Below, piece by piece: positions 24,439 through 35,965 of a stretch of 64,000 bases of DNA (its first letter is position 1; every line of letters starts with the position of its first letter). The DNA is from Scleromitrula shiraiana (taxonomy: Eukaryota; Ascomycota; Leotiomycetes; Helotiales; Sclerotiniaceae): contig JABELC010000001.1 in the NCBI GenBank assembly GCA_028455995.1, forward strand, positions 1 to 64,000, read 5' to 3'. Below the pieces are notes generated by a model. The model was given only the letters and a program-made list of their open reading frames with translations. It ran no database searches and was not told where the DNA came from. The position numbers were made by a program, and so were the translations under genes.

Positions 24439-25664
24439 CTAAGCCGGCATCTCAACCGGTTCCCTATTATCCCCATCATACATCTCTAAAATTGTCCTCC
24501 CATCAATCTCCGAAACCACCCTATTGTGCTCCTTACTCTCACCCTCCCCATCTCCATCCCCACTTGACCCCGCCCCCTTCTCAAACATCGCCGTCGCCTG
24601 TCCCCCATCCAATTCTGGACTTCCTGGATGTTCAAAAACCGGACTACTAGGAACCAATTTGTGTTCATGTCTATTCTTCCTCCATCTTCTCACGCCCCAA
24701 GCCCCCACCAAAATCGCGACCAGAAATCCAACACCTCCCACACTACCCCCAATCGCTGCTGCTTTTTTGCTGCCCGATACGTTATGATTTGGTGAAGAGC
24801 TATTTGAAGCTGACTGTGTACTTGCGGCCGCAGGTTGTGAAGTTGGTGGCGATTGGGATGGGGTAACTGTTACAGTTGCTACGATGGAAGTAGATGGAGA
24901 AAGGGGTGCAGGCCATGTAGCGGTTGTTCCTGCCGTGTTGGTGAAATAGGTCGCGATGAATGTTGACCAGGATTGTTTGGAGCTGCATAGCATGCTTGTG
25001 TAGACAAATGTATCGGTTACCATGTACCATGCTGCGCAGTATTCCTCTTCTTGGAGTGTGCTATTTGGAGAACATTAGCATTCGTATCTATCATATTATC
25101 TTTCCCACCACCTACGCCAATCCCCAGAAATATAAAATTAAACCAAACCAAACTAAACCAAACATACCAATACAGTGTACTCAAATTCGGCACACTAGTC
25201 CTCCCACACTGACTAGTACAAGCATGTTTATCAGAGCAAATCTCCGCCCAACCACAATCCGTAGCCTGATCAATTCTACCTGCGCAAGCCCCAAAAAAAA
25301 GCCCACTGTAGTCAACGAGACAATGTTCACCAATATCTAACGGGAGATTAAAAGAGGGGATACTGTAGCTTCCGCAGGTGGAGTCGTAAGATTGCCGTTT
25401 TCGGAGGGAGTGGAGGGTTGTTGGGTCGGGGCGGGGTGGTGTGGTTATGTTTATGGTTGATGGGGGCGAAACCGAGGTTTGAGATTGTGGTTGTGCGTGA
25501 GGAGAGGAGCGCGTGTTTGGAGATATGTTCCAGGGGCTGTTCATATTGTTGAGGGTCTCTCGACTCGGAATAATAAGTGTGGATGAGGAGGGTGAAGCTC
25601 GAATAGCTTGTGCGGACGCGTTCGCCGCTATCAGGAATAAGTATATCAGAATCATATACATCAT
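24439..25664 (-). CDS. Cysteine-rich single-pass membrane protein (2 exons)
   Basis: Exon 1 is 25664-25168 and exon 2 is 25060-24439; the 107-bp intron has GTATGT and TAG borders. The product is 372 residues. A signal peptide (MMYMILIYLFLIAANASAQA) is followed by a Ser/Pro-rich stretch, then a cysteine-rich ectodomain with TCGSYS, FFGACAGR, QATDCGWAEIC and ACTSQCG (about residues 95-195). Then come a Ser/Thr/Pro stalk and one membrane segment at about residues 266-288 (GGSVGGVGFLVAILVGAW) with a basic stop-transfer (RRWRKNRH). The cytosolic tail ends in EIDGRTILEMYDGDNREPVEMP. The layout matches fungal wall-sensor-like or Mid2-like surface proteins, but no ligand is known. A broken paralogue lies at 28466-29538. 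Confidence 0.85.
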
Positions 25665-26268
25665 AACGATGTGTATAAGCTCTACTATATTATCAAAAAA
25701 ATTGAAACGAGTCGGAACGATATGATACGATGTGATATGATATTAAAGCATCATTCGAAATCGATATTGTAGTGGGAAAGAGAAGAAACAACCAACTCGG
25801 AACAAAAGAATCCGAAAGTAAATCAACGAAAGAATTGTCATCGCAAAAGTGATACATAACCGCAGCAAAATGGCAATGAATAGACATAATTCACTATTTT
25901 GGGCCGACTAAAGGTTTTTATCCGGTATTGATGGTGTTTTGAACCAATGGTTGATGCTGATTCGGTATCTAACAGTTGGCCTTTTGCGGAGACGACTGGA
26001 TGGGCCGAATAAGGAGATTAACTTGATCAGTTTGGATGGTTCAGAGAGAGTGAGTTATTAACTTGTGAATACATAAGTGCGAAAGGTGAAATGCGAGAAA
26101 ACTTCAACGTGTAAACATCAGAGTGAAAGTGTGTGAATAGTTTTCACTTCCATGTTGACAATGTGACATAAAACCAACCGAATGTAAGATTCCGAGAAGA
26201 AAAATTTGGAATTCCAATTCAATATATACAACCTAACACCATGCAGCATAAAACCCTAAGCAAAACTC
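25665..26268. other. Intergenic region, nothing assigned
   Basis: Promoter region of the membrane protein gene on its left and 3' flank of the broken mannosyltransferase on its right. No frame or repeat is supported. Confidence 0.4.
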
Positions 26269-27696
26269 TTAACTCAAGCCTTTATCCCATTCCTCCCAAC
26301 TTTGATGCGCGTAATCCCCTATACATCGAACCAAATTCGGGGGATCCTTCTCCCAAGTAATACTCTCCTCTTCGCCATCACCCTCTTGCCCCACCGATTC
26401 AGAAGTCCACCCCTTTAAAGCCTTAATTCTTCTCGTCTTCTCAACCTCATAATCCACATGAACACTCCCCCACCACCGCAATCTTTCCATAGCCCTGCCA
26501 CCAAAGATCCTTTGCCAAGAAACTCGGCTCTCCCATCGTACATTCATCCTCCTTTCTCAATCAAAATTTCACCTTCCCTAACATAAACGGTTCCTCCTTG
26601 ATAGCCGTAAAACCATTCCAGCAAGAAAACACCTGAAATAGCTTATGCGCTTGGTAAAGAGCTTGTGTGTTTGGATTGTCCCAGAAGAGGTTCCAGGCCG
26701 AGTTCCAGTTCCCATCAGGCGGGATGTCGAAAAATGAGTTCCCTTTCATATCTCGTGCTATCCAGACATCGTAGAAAGTAGGGTAGGCCCCAACATATGT
26801 CCAGTCCATTGCACATGTCATATCTGCGTGTTGAAAGATGCGCTGATGTAATACTTCGAGAATATCTTCCATGCACGGGGTGTTGTCGTTAAGAAATATG
26901 ATGGTTATATCGTATGAGTATTCATCTGGTTTGGTGGTGAGAGGCTCGAGTGCGAGGTTCCGCAATTGGGATAGTCCTTCTATTCGAACCATGGTTACTG
27001 GATTGATATAACTTTGAAGAAAATACCTTATTCCCGTTCCGGCTAGGGTTTCAATAGCTGAAGTGCTTCATATGTGCCATCATCGGAATTCACTTCAATG
27101 ATGAAGAGTACGCAATTTGTAGATCCAAGAAAGTTAATGGTTTCGAGTATTGATCCGATAAGTTGTGGTAATACGTCGATACATTGACGAAGATCTAATT
27201 TGAAGAAGTATTTGGGCTTGTCATCACCCTTTTGTAAATAATTATATCTTTGAGTAGTGTGTGCTGGGCATACAAGTCTTTTTGGGTCAGAATCTATGGG
27301 ACCCGTTACAGACCCAATGATGTTGAGAGCTGCTGTCAGAGGTTGAGAATCTACTGGGACACCTATATAGTTGCTGTCGTTGTCAGTCGAGTTTGATCTC
27401 TATCTCTGATTGAACGTATTCAAAGTAATGCCCGCTTGTTTCTTCATTCATCGTGGTGTTCTGTAAAACAGTTTGATTGGAACCTTCTCAAATGTCAGTT
27501 CTAATAATCACTACCCGTTCTATGCACATAGTATACCTTGTTCGGTGTTTGTAGCATGTTCGGAAAGTGTAAGGACATGTATAGGACTTAGGAATCCTTT
27601 CCCATAAGTATCGATAACATATTGATTGAAGAGAATGAATAGAATAAAAATGATTATGAAGCGGAAAATTATTCGCGAGTATGAACGTAAAGTCAT
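26269..27696 (-). pseudogene. Broken CAP59/CMT1-type alpha-1,3-mannosyltransferase
   Basis: Reading leftward, an ATG at 27696 begins a type II membrane anchor (MTLRSYSRIIFRFIIIFILF). Then come pieces of the CAP59_mtransfer family in order: KRLVCPAHTTQRYNYL, KYFFKLDLRQCIDVLPQLIG, ILETINFLG, NSDDGTYEALQLL, RYFLQSYINP, LSQLRNLALEPL, ITIIFLNDNTPC, ADMTCAMDWTYVG, FYDVWIARDMKG, WNLFWDN, FQVFSCWNG, KDLWWQGYGKIAVV and SVHVDYEVEKTRRIK. These lie in different frames: breaks near 27380, 27045 and 26468 (a G-run on the sense strand), plus an in-frame TGA at 26563-26561 where a sense codon is expected. An intron near 27536-27455 has proper borders. In basidiomycetes and ascomycetes this family transfers mannose in the secretory pathway. 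This copy cannot be translated whole. Confidence 0.85.
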
Positions 27697-28465
27697 GGTG
27701 CCCACACTAGATTGATGAACTTCATGAATGAAACAACGAAGGCAATCTTCTCTTTTGAACATCAAAAGCAACCTTGGAAGACTATGCGCCTGCTAGAGTA
27801 AAGGTACTCCGCCCCCACGCCGGGAATAAAGGGGTCCGGCGAATTCTTAAAATCAAATGAAAGTGTCAAAATCAATCAATTTGACCTTAAGTGAATAAAA
27901 TTATCACAAGCTGATCCAACAGTTTGGCAATGGGTTTATTTCGAGTTTCAACATGACATGATGTTGCAGGCGCCAGGGGAATACCTAAACCGGATTCAAG
28001 TCCGCCACTACTGCGCCTAAACATCGAATAAATGTTTCCACGATAATTCCATATAGTAACAATGAGGTTAACAGAAGGAGAAGTGAAGGAAAATTCTCAG
28101 TAGCTCTACTCCTTCATTAAATACCATTGAGAACAGTGACTTCAAGTTGATTGATTTGAGATATTTTGAGGATTCAAAATCGAACTGCAATCCTTTTCAA
28201 ACGTGGCAGCCTTTGATCCAATATGAACTTTAATTAACTGTAGCATTCAGGAGGAATACCAACATTTGGAATGCTCTTCAATATTGACAGACTCCTACGC
28301 CGTACCAAGGGGTATGATACTGTCATGGGTGTCAACGAAATATACAGGTACCTTGTTGCAACAGAACTGGTAATTCAAACGCATCGTTTCACCGATGGCT
28401 CTCCTTCTTCTTCTCCATCCCGATCTCCTTTCCGACAGTAGTTATGAAATTCTAGCTTGAAAGCC
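27697..28465. other. Intergenic region with GC-rich hairpins
   Basis: No gene is supported. Two short perfect hairpins follow each other at 27796-27809 (GAGTA/TACTC) and 27818-27841 (CGCCGG/CCGGCG), in otherwise AT-rich DNA. A third inverted pair, AGGCGC/GCGCCT, spans 27968-28018. Confidence 0.5.
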
Positions 28466-29538
28466 ATGCATTTCGTTACATCTGCCTCTTTCCTCTTCAC
28501 TACCATCGCATCAGCATTCTTGACTACATCTCGGCCACCACAAGTAACTTCCTCATTGTATTTGAATGTTGGATGACGACCTCGTCAGACGACGGAATTT
28601 GCGTCAACGTGTGGATACTCGAATGGAGATGCTCTTAAGCCGTGGACAGCCAATTCCGATTATGTTTGTCGCGAGGACACCAGTAACAAACTATGGGGGT
28701 TCTGTCCTAGGGGTGTGGACGCTGCTACGGATTGTGGATTTACAGGGTATTGCGTGGATAGACCGAATTGTACATCTGGGTGTGGAACTTTGGGACTGCA
28801 ATCGGTCGATTGATATGTGTACTATGATGCTCCAACATGTATGGAAGCTAAATCAATTTATAGCGCGGCTGAAAGTTCGGCAACACCTTATTGTTATTCC
28901 GCATTATTAATATCGCAAGAGAAAACCTACACTTATATTAGCTGCGTTGCTACACCCTCACATGATCTTTTTTTGCTTCTCCAACGACGACCTCCAGTTC
29001 GTCATTGCATCCTGGAACGATGATATCTGTCGTCACAACAATCATTTCCTTGACTTTACCTTCCGGAACAAGTTCAGATGCTGTAACATCCTCTTCCTCC
29101 TCTTCCTCCTCTTCCTCCTCTTCCTCCTCTTCCTCCTCTTCCTCCTCTTCCTTGTCTGCATCCAAAAGTGCCGCTGTCGAGACCAGTAATTCAACAAACA
29201 ATACTGGAGCAATTGTTGGCGGTGTCCTTGGAGGCCTCGCTTTGATCCTTTTGATAGCCGTCGCTCTCATTGTCCTAAAGAGATACCCTTCCCAAAACTC
29301 AGAGCGTCGATCAACTACCGAACCAATTGTGAATACTGATGGAATGTACGATATGCATGATCCTGAAGAGAATCCTAGAGAGCTAGACGTTGGGGATTCA
29401 TCATTAAGGAGGGGGGGAAGGTTAGCAGAAGATATGTCACTAGACAACAGGAGTATGGAGAACACAATGCATCCTGTCGAATTTGAGGGACAGTCGCATT
29501 TGGCAAGACTAGTAATCAACAATGTAGATGCAATCTAA
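28466..29538 (+). pseudogene. Broken paralogue of the cysteine-rich membrane protein
   Basis: An ATG at 28466 starts a signal peptide (MHFVTSASFLFTTIASAFL). In the same frame, after an in-frame TGA at 28574-28576, come TCGYSNGDALKPW, LWGFCPRGVDAATDCG, YCVDRPNCTSGCG, then a second TGA at 28811-28813, then PYCYSALL and TYTYISC. The frame slips by one in a seven-T run at 28968-28974. The last frame gives a poly-Ser stalk (TCC/TCT hexamers at 29090-29154), a membrane segment (GAIVGGVLGGLALILLIAVAL), and a 75-residue acidic cytosolic tail ending VINNVDAI. The cysteine pattern matches that of the intact gene at 24439-25664. The two TGA codons could each come from one transition (for example CGA or TGG to TGA). 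The 3' half is intact as a frame. Confidence 0.8.
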
Positions 29539-31005
29539 AATAAGTCCAGCCGATTGCCAATTGGCACATACCTTTGAAGGAGGTGGGCACGTTACTAGTT
29601 GGATGATACGTATAATTTCTATTGATACCTTTTGAGTCTACCCTTCATTATTTAAACAATAGTAAAGCCAGGGCTCTCAATCGAATTGTGGTTTAGTCCA
29701 TAGCTTGTTGTTCATTTCGAATCGTTGGACCCTTTGGATCGCTTGGCCCAGGTAAGAGCTGTTCCCAAGTACATCCGCTCAAAACCATGTTGGAAATATC
29801 CTACCTTCTTTTCGAAGAAGAATGTGCGCACATATTGCAGAAGTGTTTCTAGCAAAGAACGCGCACCTTATATAGGCTGCAGCATATGCCGAAACCCCAA
29901 GCTACTCAACATCAACATGACCACCAAACATCCGAACTTCCTTCCCACGTATGTAAATAATCTTTCGATCAAAATCGAGGTGAAGAAACCATAAGGGCTC
30001 AGGGGGAGTTGTTGGGATGTCGTGTAAGAAGTGTCTTCATGGTCGTGAATTTGTGTTAGCCTCGAGGTTCGTATTCACACTCCCCCAATTCCGACAAGTT
30101 ACCAAAAGCAATATCTCCATTGTGAATTTGGGACCTGCGAGCACAATGGTAGGATATGAACTATCTGCATAGCTCCGAGGAAAAAGCCATAGTAAATGCG
30201 GTCATCGCATTGTGCGCGCAGACACAATCGCTGGCCCGCACGTTATACCTTGGTCCTTCCTACTGCACAGGGTCGAGGGAGGTGTAGAGAGGGGTAGCAA
30301 ATTGACAAGTTGCGTTGAACCATCCTATTCGAATGGAACATCGTCCTCTCTTGAGATATCAATTGATCCAACGTATCATAAATCAATGTAATAGATGCTT
30401 CACACGGTGAAAGAAAAGTTGAAGTTGTAGTCAAAGTCGGTGGGTTTGAATGGAGCTTGAGTTTGTCGAGCTAGTTCCATAGCTCGGAAAATCTTCACAA
30501 GCCCTCAGAGCTTAGTGCGCTTACCTAATATAAGCCTCTTTAGTAAGAAGTAGCAAAACTCGGTACAAATTTCTCGAAATTAATAAAACTCGAATGTTAA
30601 TTGGTTAATAAAATTTTATTCTTATCTTATCTAGCCAATCTTCTAAACTAAAAGACTCTTTACATGCACAAATTCCATTTCACGACAAATCAAAATTCCA
30701 ACATTTTTCTTTCATCTATCCAATCACGTCACATTTTGACTCTTTTTTTGACTCTTTTGACTCTTTCCTCTGAACCTCGATCTTATGATATCGATTTTCC
30801 CATATCTACTACCCAGCTAGTAAGACATCGAACAAGTGACTAGCTAACCAACATAATAATCTTTTCTTCTCTACTTCATTTAAGAAACTTACCTACATAG
30901 TACTCGAGTATACTTCAATAATATAGATCCTTCGCATCCTCATCCCTCTTTCTCATATTTTTCAATAACAACGTATACAACATATAAGAAAGTAATACTA
31001 TCACC
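29539..31005. other. Intergenic region, nothing assigned
   Basis: Short frames around 29725-29994 and 30243-30434 lack an ATG or any family resemblance. No RNA gene is recognised. The part just before 31006 is the leader of the PQ-loop gene. Confidence 0.4.
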
Positions 31006-32534
31006 ATGAATTTACTAAACGATTTATCGCAAGATATATCAATACACGAAGCTCTATCGGGAATCTTTGGCAGCGTCAGCTTGGCAACTTGGGTATTTTT
31101 ATTGGTGGGTAACATTACATACATCTCAGATCTCACTCACATCTTGCATCTCTTCCCGACATTGCCATGCCATAACCATGATTATATGTATAATGGTATC
31201 ATCTATGCATGGATAGAATATATTACTAACGATTTTCATTGATCTCTCTTAGGTACCACAACTTATCCTCAACTATAGGACAGGAAGTGCGGAGGGCATT
31301 TCGCTGGCTTTTTTAATTGTTTGGCTTATCGGCGATGTAGCAAATCTTTCTGGTATGTATTCCTGCTTTGTGGCTCTTTTTATTTGAGGATGGTGGCTTA
31401 AAGGTTTGGGGGTGGGGGTGGGGGCGGACAAGATGACATGGGAGCGTTTGTCGAGAATTCCAAGAGCAATACTTTGCGACAACTTGGTTCCAAGATTTTG
31501 GTCATCTATTCTGAGAATCTCGAATTTTCTGCATATCATATGAGCAGTCCTCATAGGTCATTCGGCACTTGATCCTCCTGCCACCACCTGTGTAACCCGA
31601 CTTACACTCTCATCCCAACTCCCCAAACTTCAGTGACGTCACGTGTATTCTATATACTGACTCATTACTTTAGGTGCCTTATGGGCAGGTCTCGTACCTA
31701 CAGTTGTCGCTCTTGCAGTCTACTTCTGTATCGCCGATTTCGTTCTCATAGCACAGTGTCTCTATTATAACCACATCAATTCTCAAAAACGCCAAGAAGA
31801 CGACTCAACCGATTCTCGACCACCGACCGAAGAAGATTCTTTACTCAACCGCCGTCGAAGTAATAGTAGTATTGGATTGCCCGGATCTCACAGACGTCGT
31901 TCTTCCGCTATGAGTTCAAATCCAGATCGTCATGAAGATATTCTTACTAAAATTATTGAAGAGGATGATTCGTCGGATTCAAGTGCTTGGTTTAGAAATA
32001 CTAGAAACATCTTTTTGGTATTTTTGGTTGGTACCGCTGGTTGGGTCATTGCTTGGCAATCTGGAGTTTGGAAACCAAATCCTGAGCTTGGCCCTGATGT
32101 TCCTAAAACTAACGATGTGGCTGTTGGTGCTGAAATTTTGGGTTATCTTAGTGCTCTTTGTTATCTTGGGTATTTTTATTGTCTGAATTCTGAAAATATA
32201 CAGTTACTGATGATAATGTTTATAGTGCACGAATTCCTCAAATCGTGAAGAATTATAGGGACAAATCTTGTTCAGGTAAGCTATTCAAATACTATAATTT
32301 TATGAGATCCATCTAACGTGCGTAGGACTCGCCCTTCTGTTTTTCCTTCTCTCTCTAATGGGAAATATTACCTACGGTGCAGGTATTCTATTCCATTCCT
32401 TGGAAAAAGAATACCTCATCACAAACACACCATGGTTAATCGGATCTCTCGGAACAATCGTCGAAGACGCTATCATCTTCGTTCAATTCAGAATGTATGC
32501 ACCAAAACCTAATGCAAATTCAGCTGTGGAATAA
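31006..32534 (+). CDS. PQ-loop vacuolar amino acid transporter (YPQ1/RTC2-like), 5 exons
   Basis: Exons 31006-31104, 31253-31352, 31674-32169, 32226-32275 and 32326-32534 encode 317 residues. Two PQ-loop repeats are visible: VPQLILNYRTGSAEGISLAF at about residues 34-53 and RIPQIVKNYRDKSCSGLAL at about 233-251. About seven hydrophobic segments are present. The central hydrophilic loop (QKRQEDDSTDS, RRRSNSSIG, HRRRSSAMSS) is basic and serine-rich, a likely phosphorylated cytosolic loop. The family (yeast Ypq1-3, animal PQLC2) exports cationic amino acids from the vacuole or lysosome. Both prolines and glutamines of the PQ motifs are intact. Exon 4 is only 50 bp and encodes the second PQ motif. 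All junctions have GT/AG borders and keep the frame. Vacuolar location is inferred from the family. Confidence 0.93.
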
Positions 32535-34371
32535 AGTGAAGGATTGGAAAAGTTTTCTCTTTGAGATGTGTATATGGAAATGAATTAATTATTGGAATGG
32601 CGTTCGGTACATTTGTCATCTTTATTATTTGTATCTAAGGGGCTTGAACTGTATGAGCGGATAGATGTATGTAGGATATTCGAGGTATATATCTTCAGAC
32701 TCTAGATTGGATAATCACATAATCAACCATATTTAATATACTGTATATGTGTCACAAGGAAATAAAGGGGGGTGTGAAAATGAGAGAGATGATATAATGT
32801 TATACTAAGTACTCAAACCATTCTATATTGCCTTTTCAATTTCAATATTCGAAGCCAATAACCCCTTTCTCACTTATTCAATTACTCACTACAATTTTCA
32901 CCATCTAGTGAGTATGAATGATGTAGGTCGCTTTCTTAACATAGCAAGTATCCCATTCTGATTTTCCTCGTCCGTCTCGCTTAGCTGCCTGAAAAGAGCG
33001 ACGATTATCTTCAATATGTTTAATCTACCATCTTGTAATTACTTTCCTTTCCTCAATCTCAATATTCATGACTTGACTATCACTTAGCTCCAATCCTAAT
33101 CTCGAAAGATTCATATAGTATTTGAGAATACACTGTGTATATATCTATGTATCTGAATATCAATAATATAGTACCATTGAACGATATGAAAACTACCAAT
33201 CGTTTTCTACCCATCGAAATTATCCTATATATATAACTTCTTAAGCAAAATCACACAACATATAACAGGTATGAGCCCGGGTCAATGGCCCAGTGATAAA
33301 AATACCGAAAGCTACAAGACCATTCCCGCCTGCAACCGTCTCTCAAAAAAGAAGATGGCTGGTGAAAAAGCAGGGGAGCGCCGCAGAACGTTTTGAACCA
33401 CAAAGATGGTCAATACTGTTGGGTTTCGAGCCAACGAGCTGGCCCCCTACACATAGAGATGTAGAGCGCAAGACGTGACGATATAGTGAGGAAACCATGC
33501 ATATGATAAAATATGATATTGGTTAGAACAAACCTCGGGGGAGTGTCTAATAATAAGATATCCGGTGGTATATTAGCTAGTACCAATCTTTTTTGCTTTA
33601 CAAACATATTTTGATATGCATTCTTTTTTAATCGTCGTGTTCATGTATCTTCATTGCTACATACATGTTGCCCAGGTCCCCAACATCAGTACCCAGAGAG
33701 ATTGCCTGTTGATTGAGGGGTTGGAAGGGCGTGGCTAGTGGGAGTTTGGTAGCTGTGTTTGATTTTGAGGTAAGTTGTTGGGAACGACGGGAGTATTGCT
33801 CTTTCTAGGTAGGTGTATTTATCTGGTCATCCCACCCAGATATGCTGCGCTGATGTTCAGTCCTCGTCATCGACCTCAGTCTGCTTCTCCTGTTTGATTG
33901 CTCTCTTATGACAGTGAACTATTATTCTCATTGTTTTCACCAACATTCAAGAGAATTATTTGGTGGTGATATGATATGATAACAGCTCTTGAGTTCATAT
34001 TGATGCCAAGACCACCATAATTAAATATAAACCCCGCCAAGCCACAAAATGAATCCCTTGTGGCAAAGCGCGGGAAAAGATCCCCCTTATGTACAGCGTA
34101 ATCTAATATTTATCTCCATCTTCCATCTCAATTATTAATCTTCTCAACTTCAATTCATCCATTCTCTTCTCTTGAGATTTGTCGTTCATTAAGTTCTGCG
34201 TTAATTGATTGCGAGTCGCTTCTCTCTGCTGTTTGTTTTCTTCTTCGGTACTCTCGAGATCCATTCATTCATTTATTCATTTCGATCAAAATAAACAAAT
34301 CCCCATCCAATCCCACAAAACGCGTCCTCCTCTCCCCACACCTCCACACTCCACACCCATCCACCTCCACA
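32535..34371. other. Intergenic region with one SINE-like stretch
   Basis: No protein gene is supported. A GC-richer stretch at about 33270-33480 contains tRNA-promoter-like boxes (separate entry). Just before the GH17 gene, 34320-34370 is a pyrimidine-rich leader. Confidence 0.45.
33270..33480 (+). repeat. Possible tRNA-derived SINE-like fragment
   Basis: TGGCCCAGTGAT at about 33285 resembles an RNA polymerase III A box, and GGGTTTCGAGCC at about 33420 resembles a B box with one extra T. The stretch is more GC-rich than its flanks and has no open frame that looks like protein. Box spacing of about 135 bp is longer than in a tRNA. I see no clear target-site duplication. Confidence 0.25.
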
Positions 34372-35547
34372 ATGTCCTCTGCCACCACGAAACTTCTCCC
34401 CCTCCTCCTTACTCTCCTCCCCGCCCTCACCAACGCAGCAACAGGAGGGACTCTCGGCTTTGCACTCGGCGACAAAAAGCCAGATGGTTCCTGTAAAGTC
34501 CAATCAGATTATACGGCCGATTTTTCTACAATTAAGAAGAGTGGAAGTAGTATTGTGAGGATTTATGCGGCTAGTGATTGTGATACTGCGAAGGAGATTT
34601 TGCCGGCTGCTAAGGGGAGTGGGTTTAAGGTTGTTTTGGGAATTTGGTACGTATATCGGGAAGGATTTATTTGTTGTCTTTGGGACTTCTGAAGATTGGG
34701 AGGGAATCATGCTAATGCAAGTAATAGGCCGGATACAGACGATTCCTACGCAAAGGATAAAGCAGCAGTAGTTGAATATGCACCGCAATACAGCGATCAA
34801 GTGTATGCGATTACAGTAGGGAGTGAATCATTATATCGAGGGAATTTCACGGGTAGTCAGCTGGCGGAGAAGATTGCGGATGTTAAGAGTGCGGTTGGTG
34901 GGGGATTCAAGGTGGGGACTGCGGATAGTTGGAACAAGTATATGGATGGGACGGCCGATGATGTTATTAAGGGGGGTGCTGATATTTTGTGAGTTATAAT
35001 TCTCCTTCGTGGGGAGAAGAATAGGGAAAAATTGGATGGGAGATGTTGAATGCTAATTGGGGATAGATTGTGCAATGCTTTCAGTTATTGGCAAGGACAA
35101 GATATCAAAAATGCGACGCATAGTTTCTTCGATGATATTATGCAAGCGTTTGGTCATATCCAAGATGTATCCGGATCTGCCAGCTCAGGACCTGAATTAT
35201 GGGTTGGAGAAACTGGTAAGAATTTATATCCATTCCACACAACTTATCCTTCCCATCTTCCCTCCCCTCCATCGCATCTCAATCATTTCTAATAAATTTC
35301 CCACCCAGGCTGGCCAACGGCAGGATCTAACTATCAATCCGCAACTCCCGGTACCTCCAATGCTCAAACATATTGGAAATCGGCAATCTGTGGTATCTTG
35401 GATTGGGGCGTGAATGTATTTTCATTCGAAGCGTTCGATGAGCCGTGGAAGCCGGTTTCGACAGGGCAAGATGGATCGGTTGCGGATGAAACACATTGGG
35501 GGGTTTGGAATTCGGATAGGAGTAGTAAGTTTGAGATGGGTTGTTAG
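34372..35547 (+). CDS. GH17 beta-1,3-glucanase/glucanosyltransferase (Bgl2/Bgt1-like), 4 exons
   Basis: Exons 34372-34646, 34728-34988, 35067-35215 and 35309-35547 encode 307 residues. A signal peptide of about 22 residues (LLPLLLTLLPALTNA) leads into a GH17 barrel: LGFALGDKKPDGSC, IVRIYAASDCDTA, KVVLGIWPDTDDS. The expected acid/base is Glu125 in ITVGSESLYRGNF and the nucleophile Glu227 in LWVGETGWPT; both are present. The end (FSFEAFDEPWKP, ETHWGVW, KFEMGC) is typical of the Bgl2/Bgt1 branch. There is no GPI signal, so it is a soluble wall enzyme that cuts and rejoins beta-1,3-glucan. The pyrimidine-rich leader right before the ATG (CCACCTCCACAATG) is common in highly expressed fungal genes. 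Confidence 0.95.
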
Positions 35548-35965
35548 TTGTAGATTGAGGAAGGGGAGAAAGTGGTTTGTTGATCGAGAGTAGCGGTTCG
35601 GAATCCGGCCTACTCCACCTCTCCACAAAACGACCAGCTTTACGGTGTTGTGTGGTACTTTACATTCTGCAATGTGGCTCATTCATTGTATTCATTGTAT
35701 TCATTATATGAATAGAATCTCTTGAGATTATAATATACTCCATTTAACTACATACTGTACCTCTACTGTATTGTATCTGCGAATCGTTATGCATGATTCG
35801 ACGATCCTACCTACCTACATAGGTAGATCTGTGTATAACATAATCAATCAACGAAACCAGAAGCTACATAAGCAGAACAGAAAGAACAACATCAATAACC
35901 ACTTTAACATGAAGATGACTATTCTGTTCCTCTTTCCCCCCTAAACGATCACATAAATTCGTAAA
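35548..35965. other. Short intergenic region between convergent 3' ends
   Basis: It separates the GH17 gene from the damaged cysteine-rich gene on the minus strand. A TTCATTGTA/TTCATTATA repeat lies around 35690-35710. Nothing else is seen. Confidence 0.4.

Noticed and set aside
27968..28018. tRNA-like sequence with GGATTCAAGTCC
   Set aside because: Only about 50 bp between the closing stem arms, and no D or anticodon arm can be placed.
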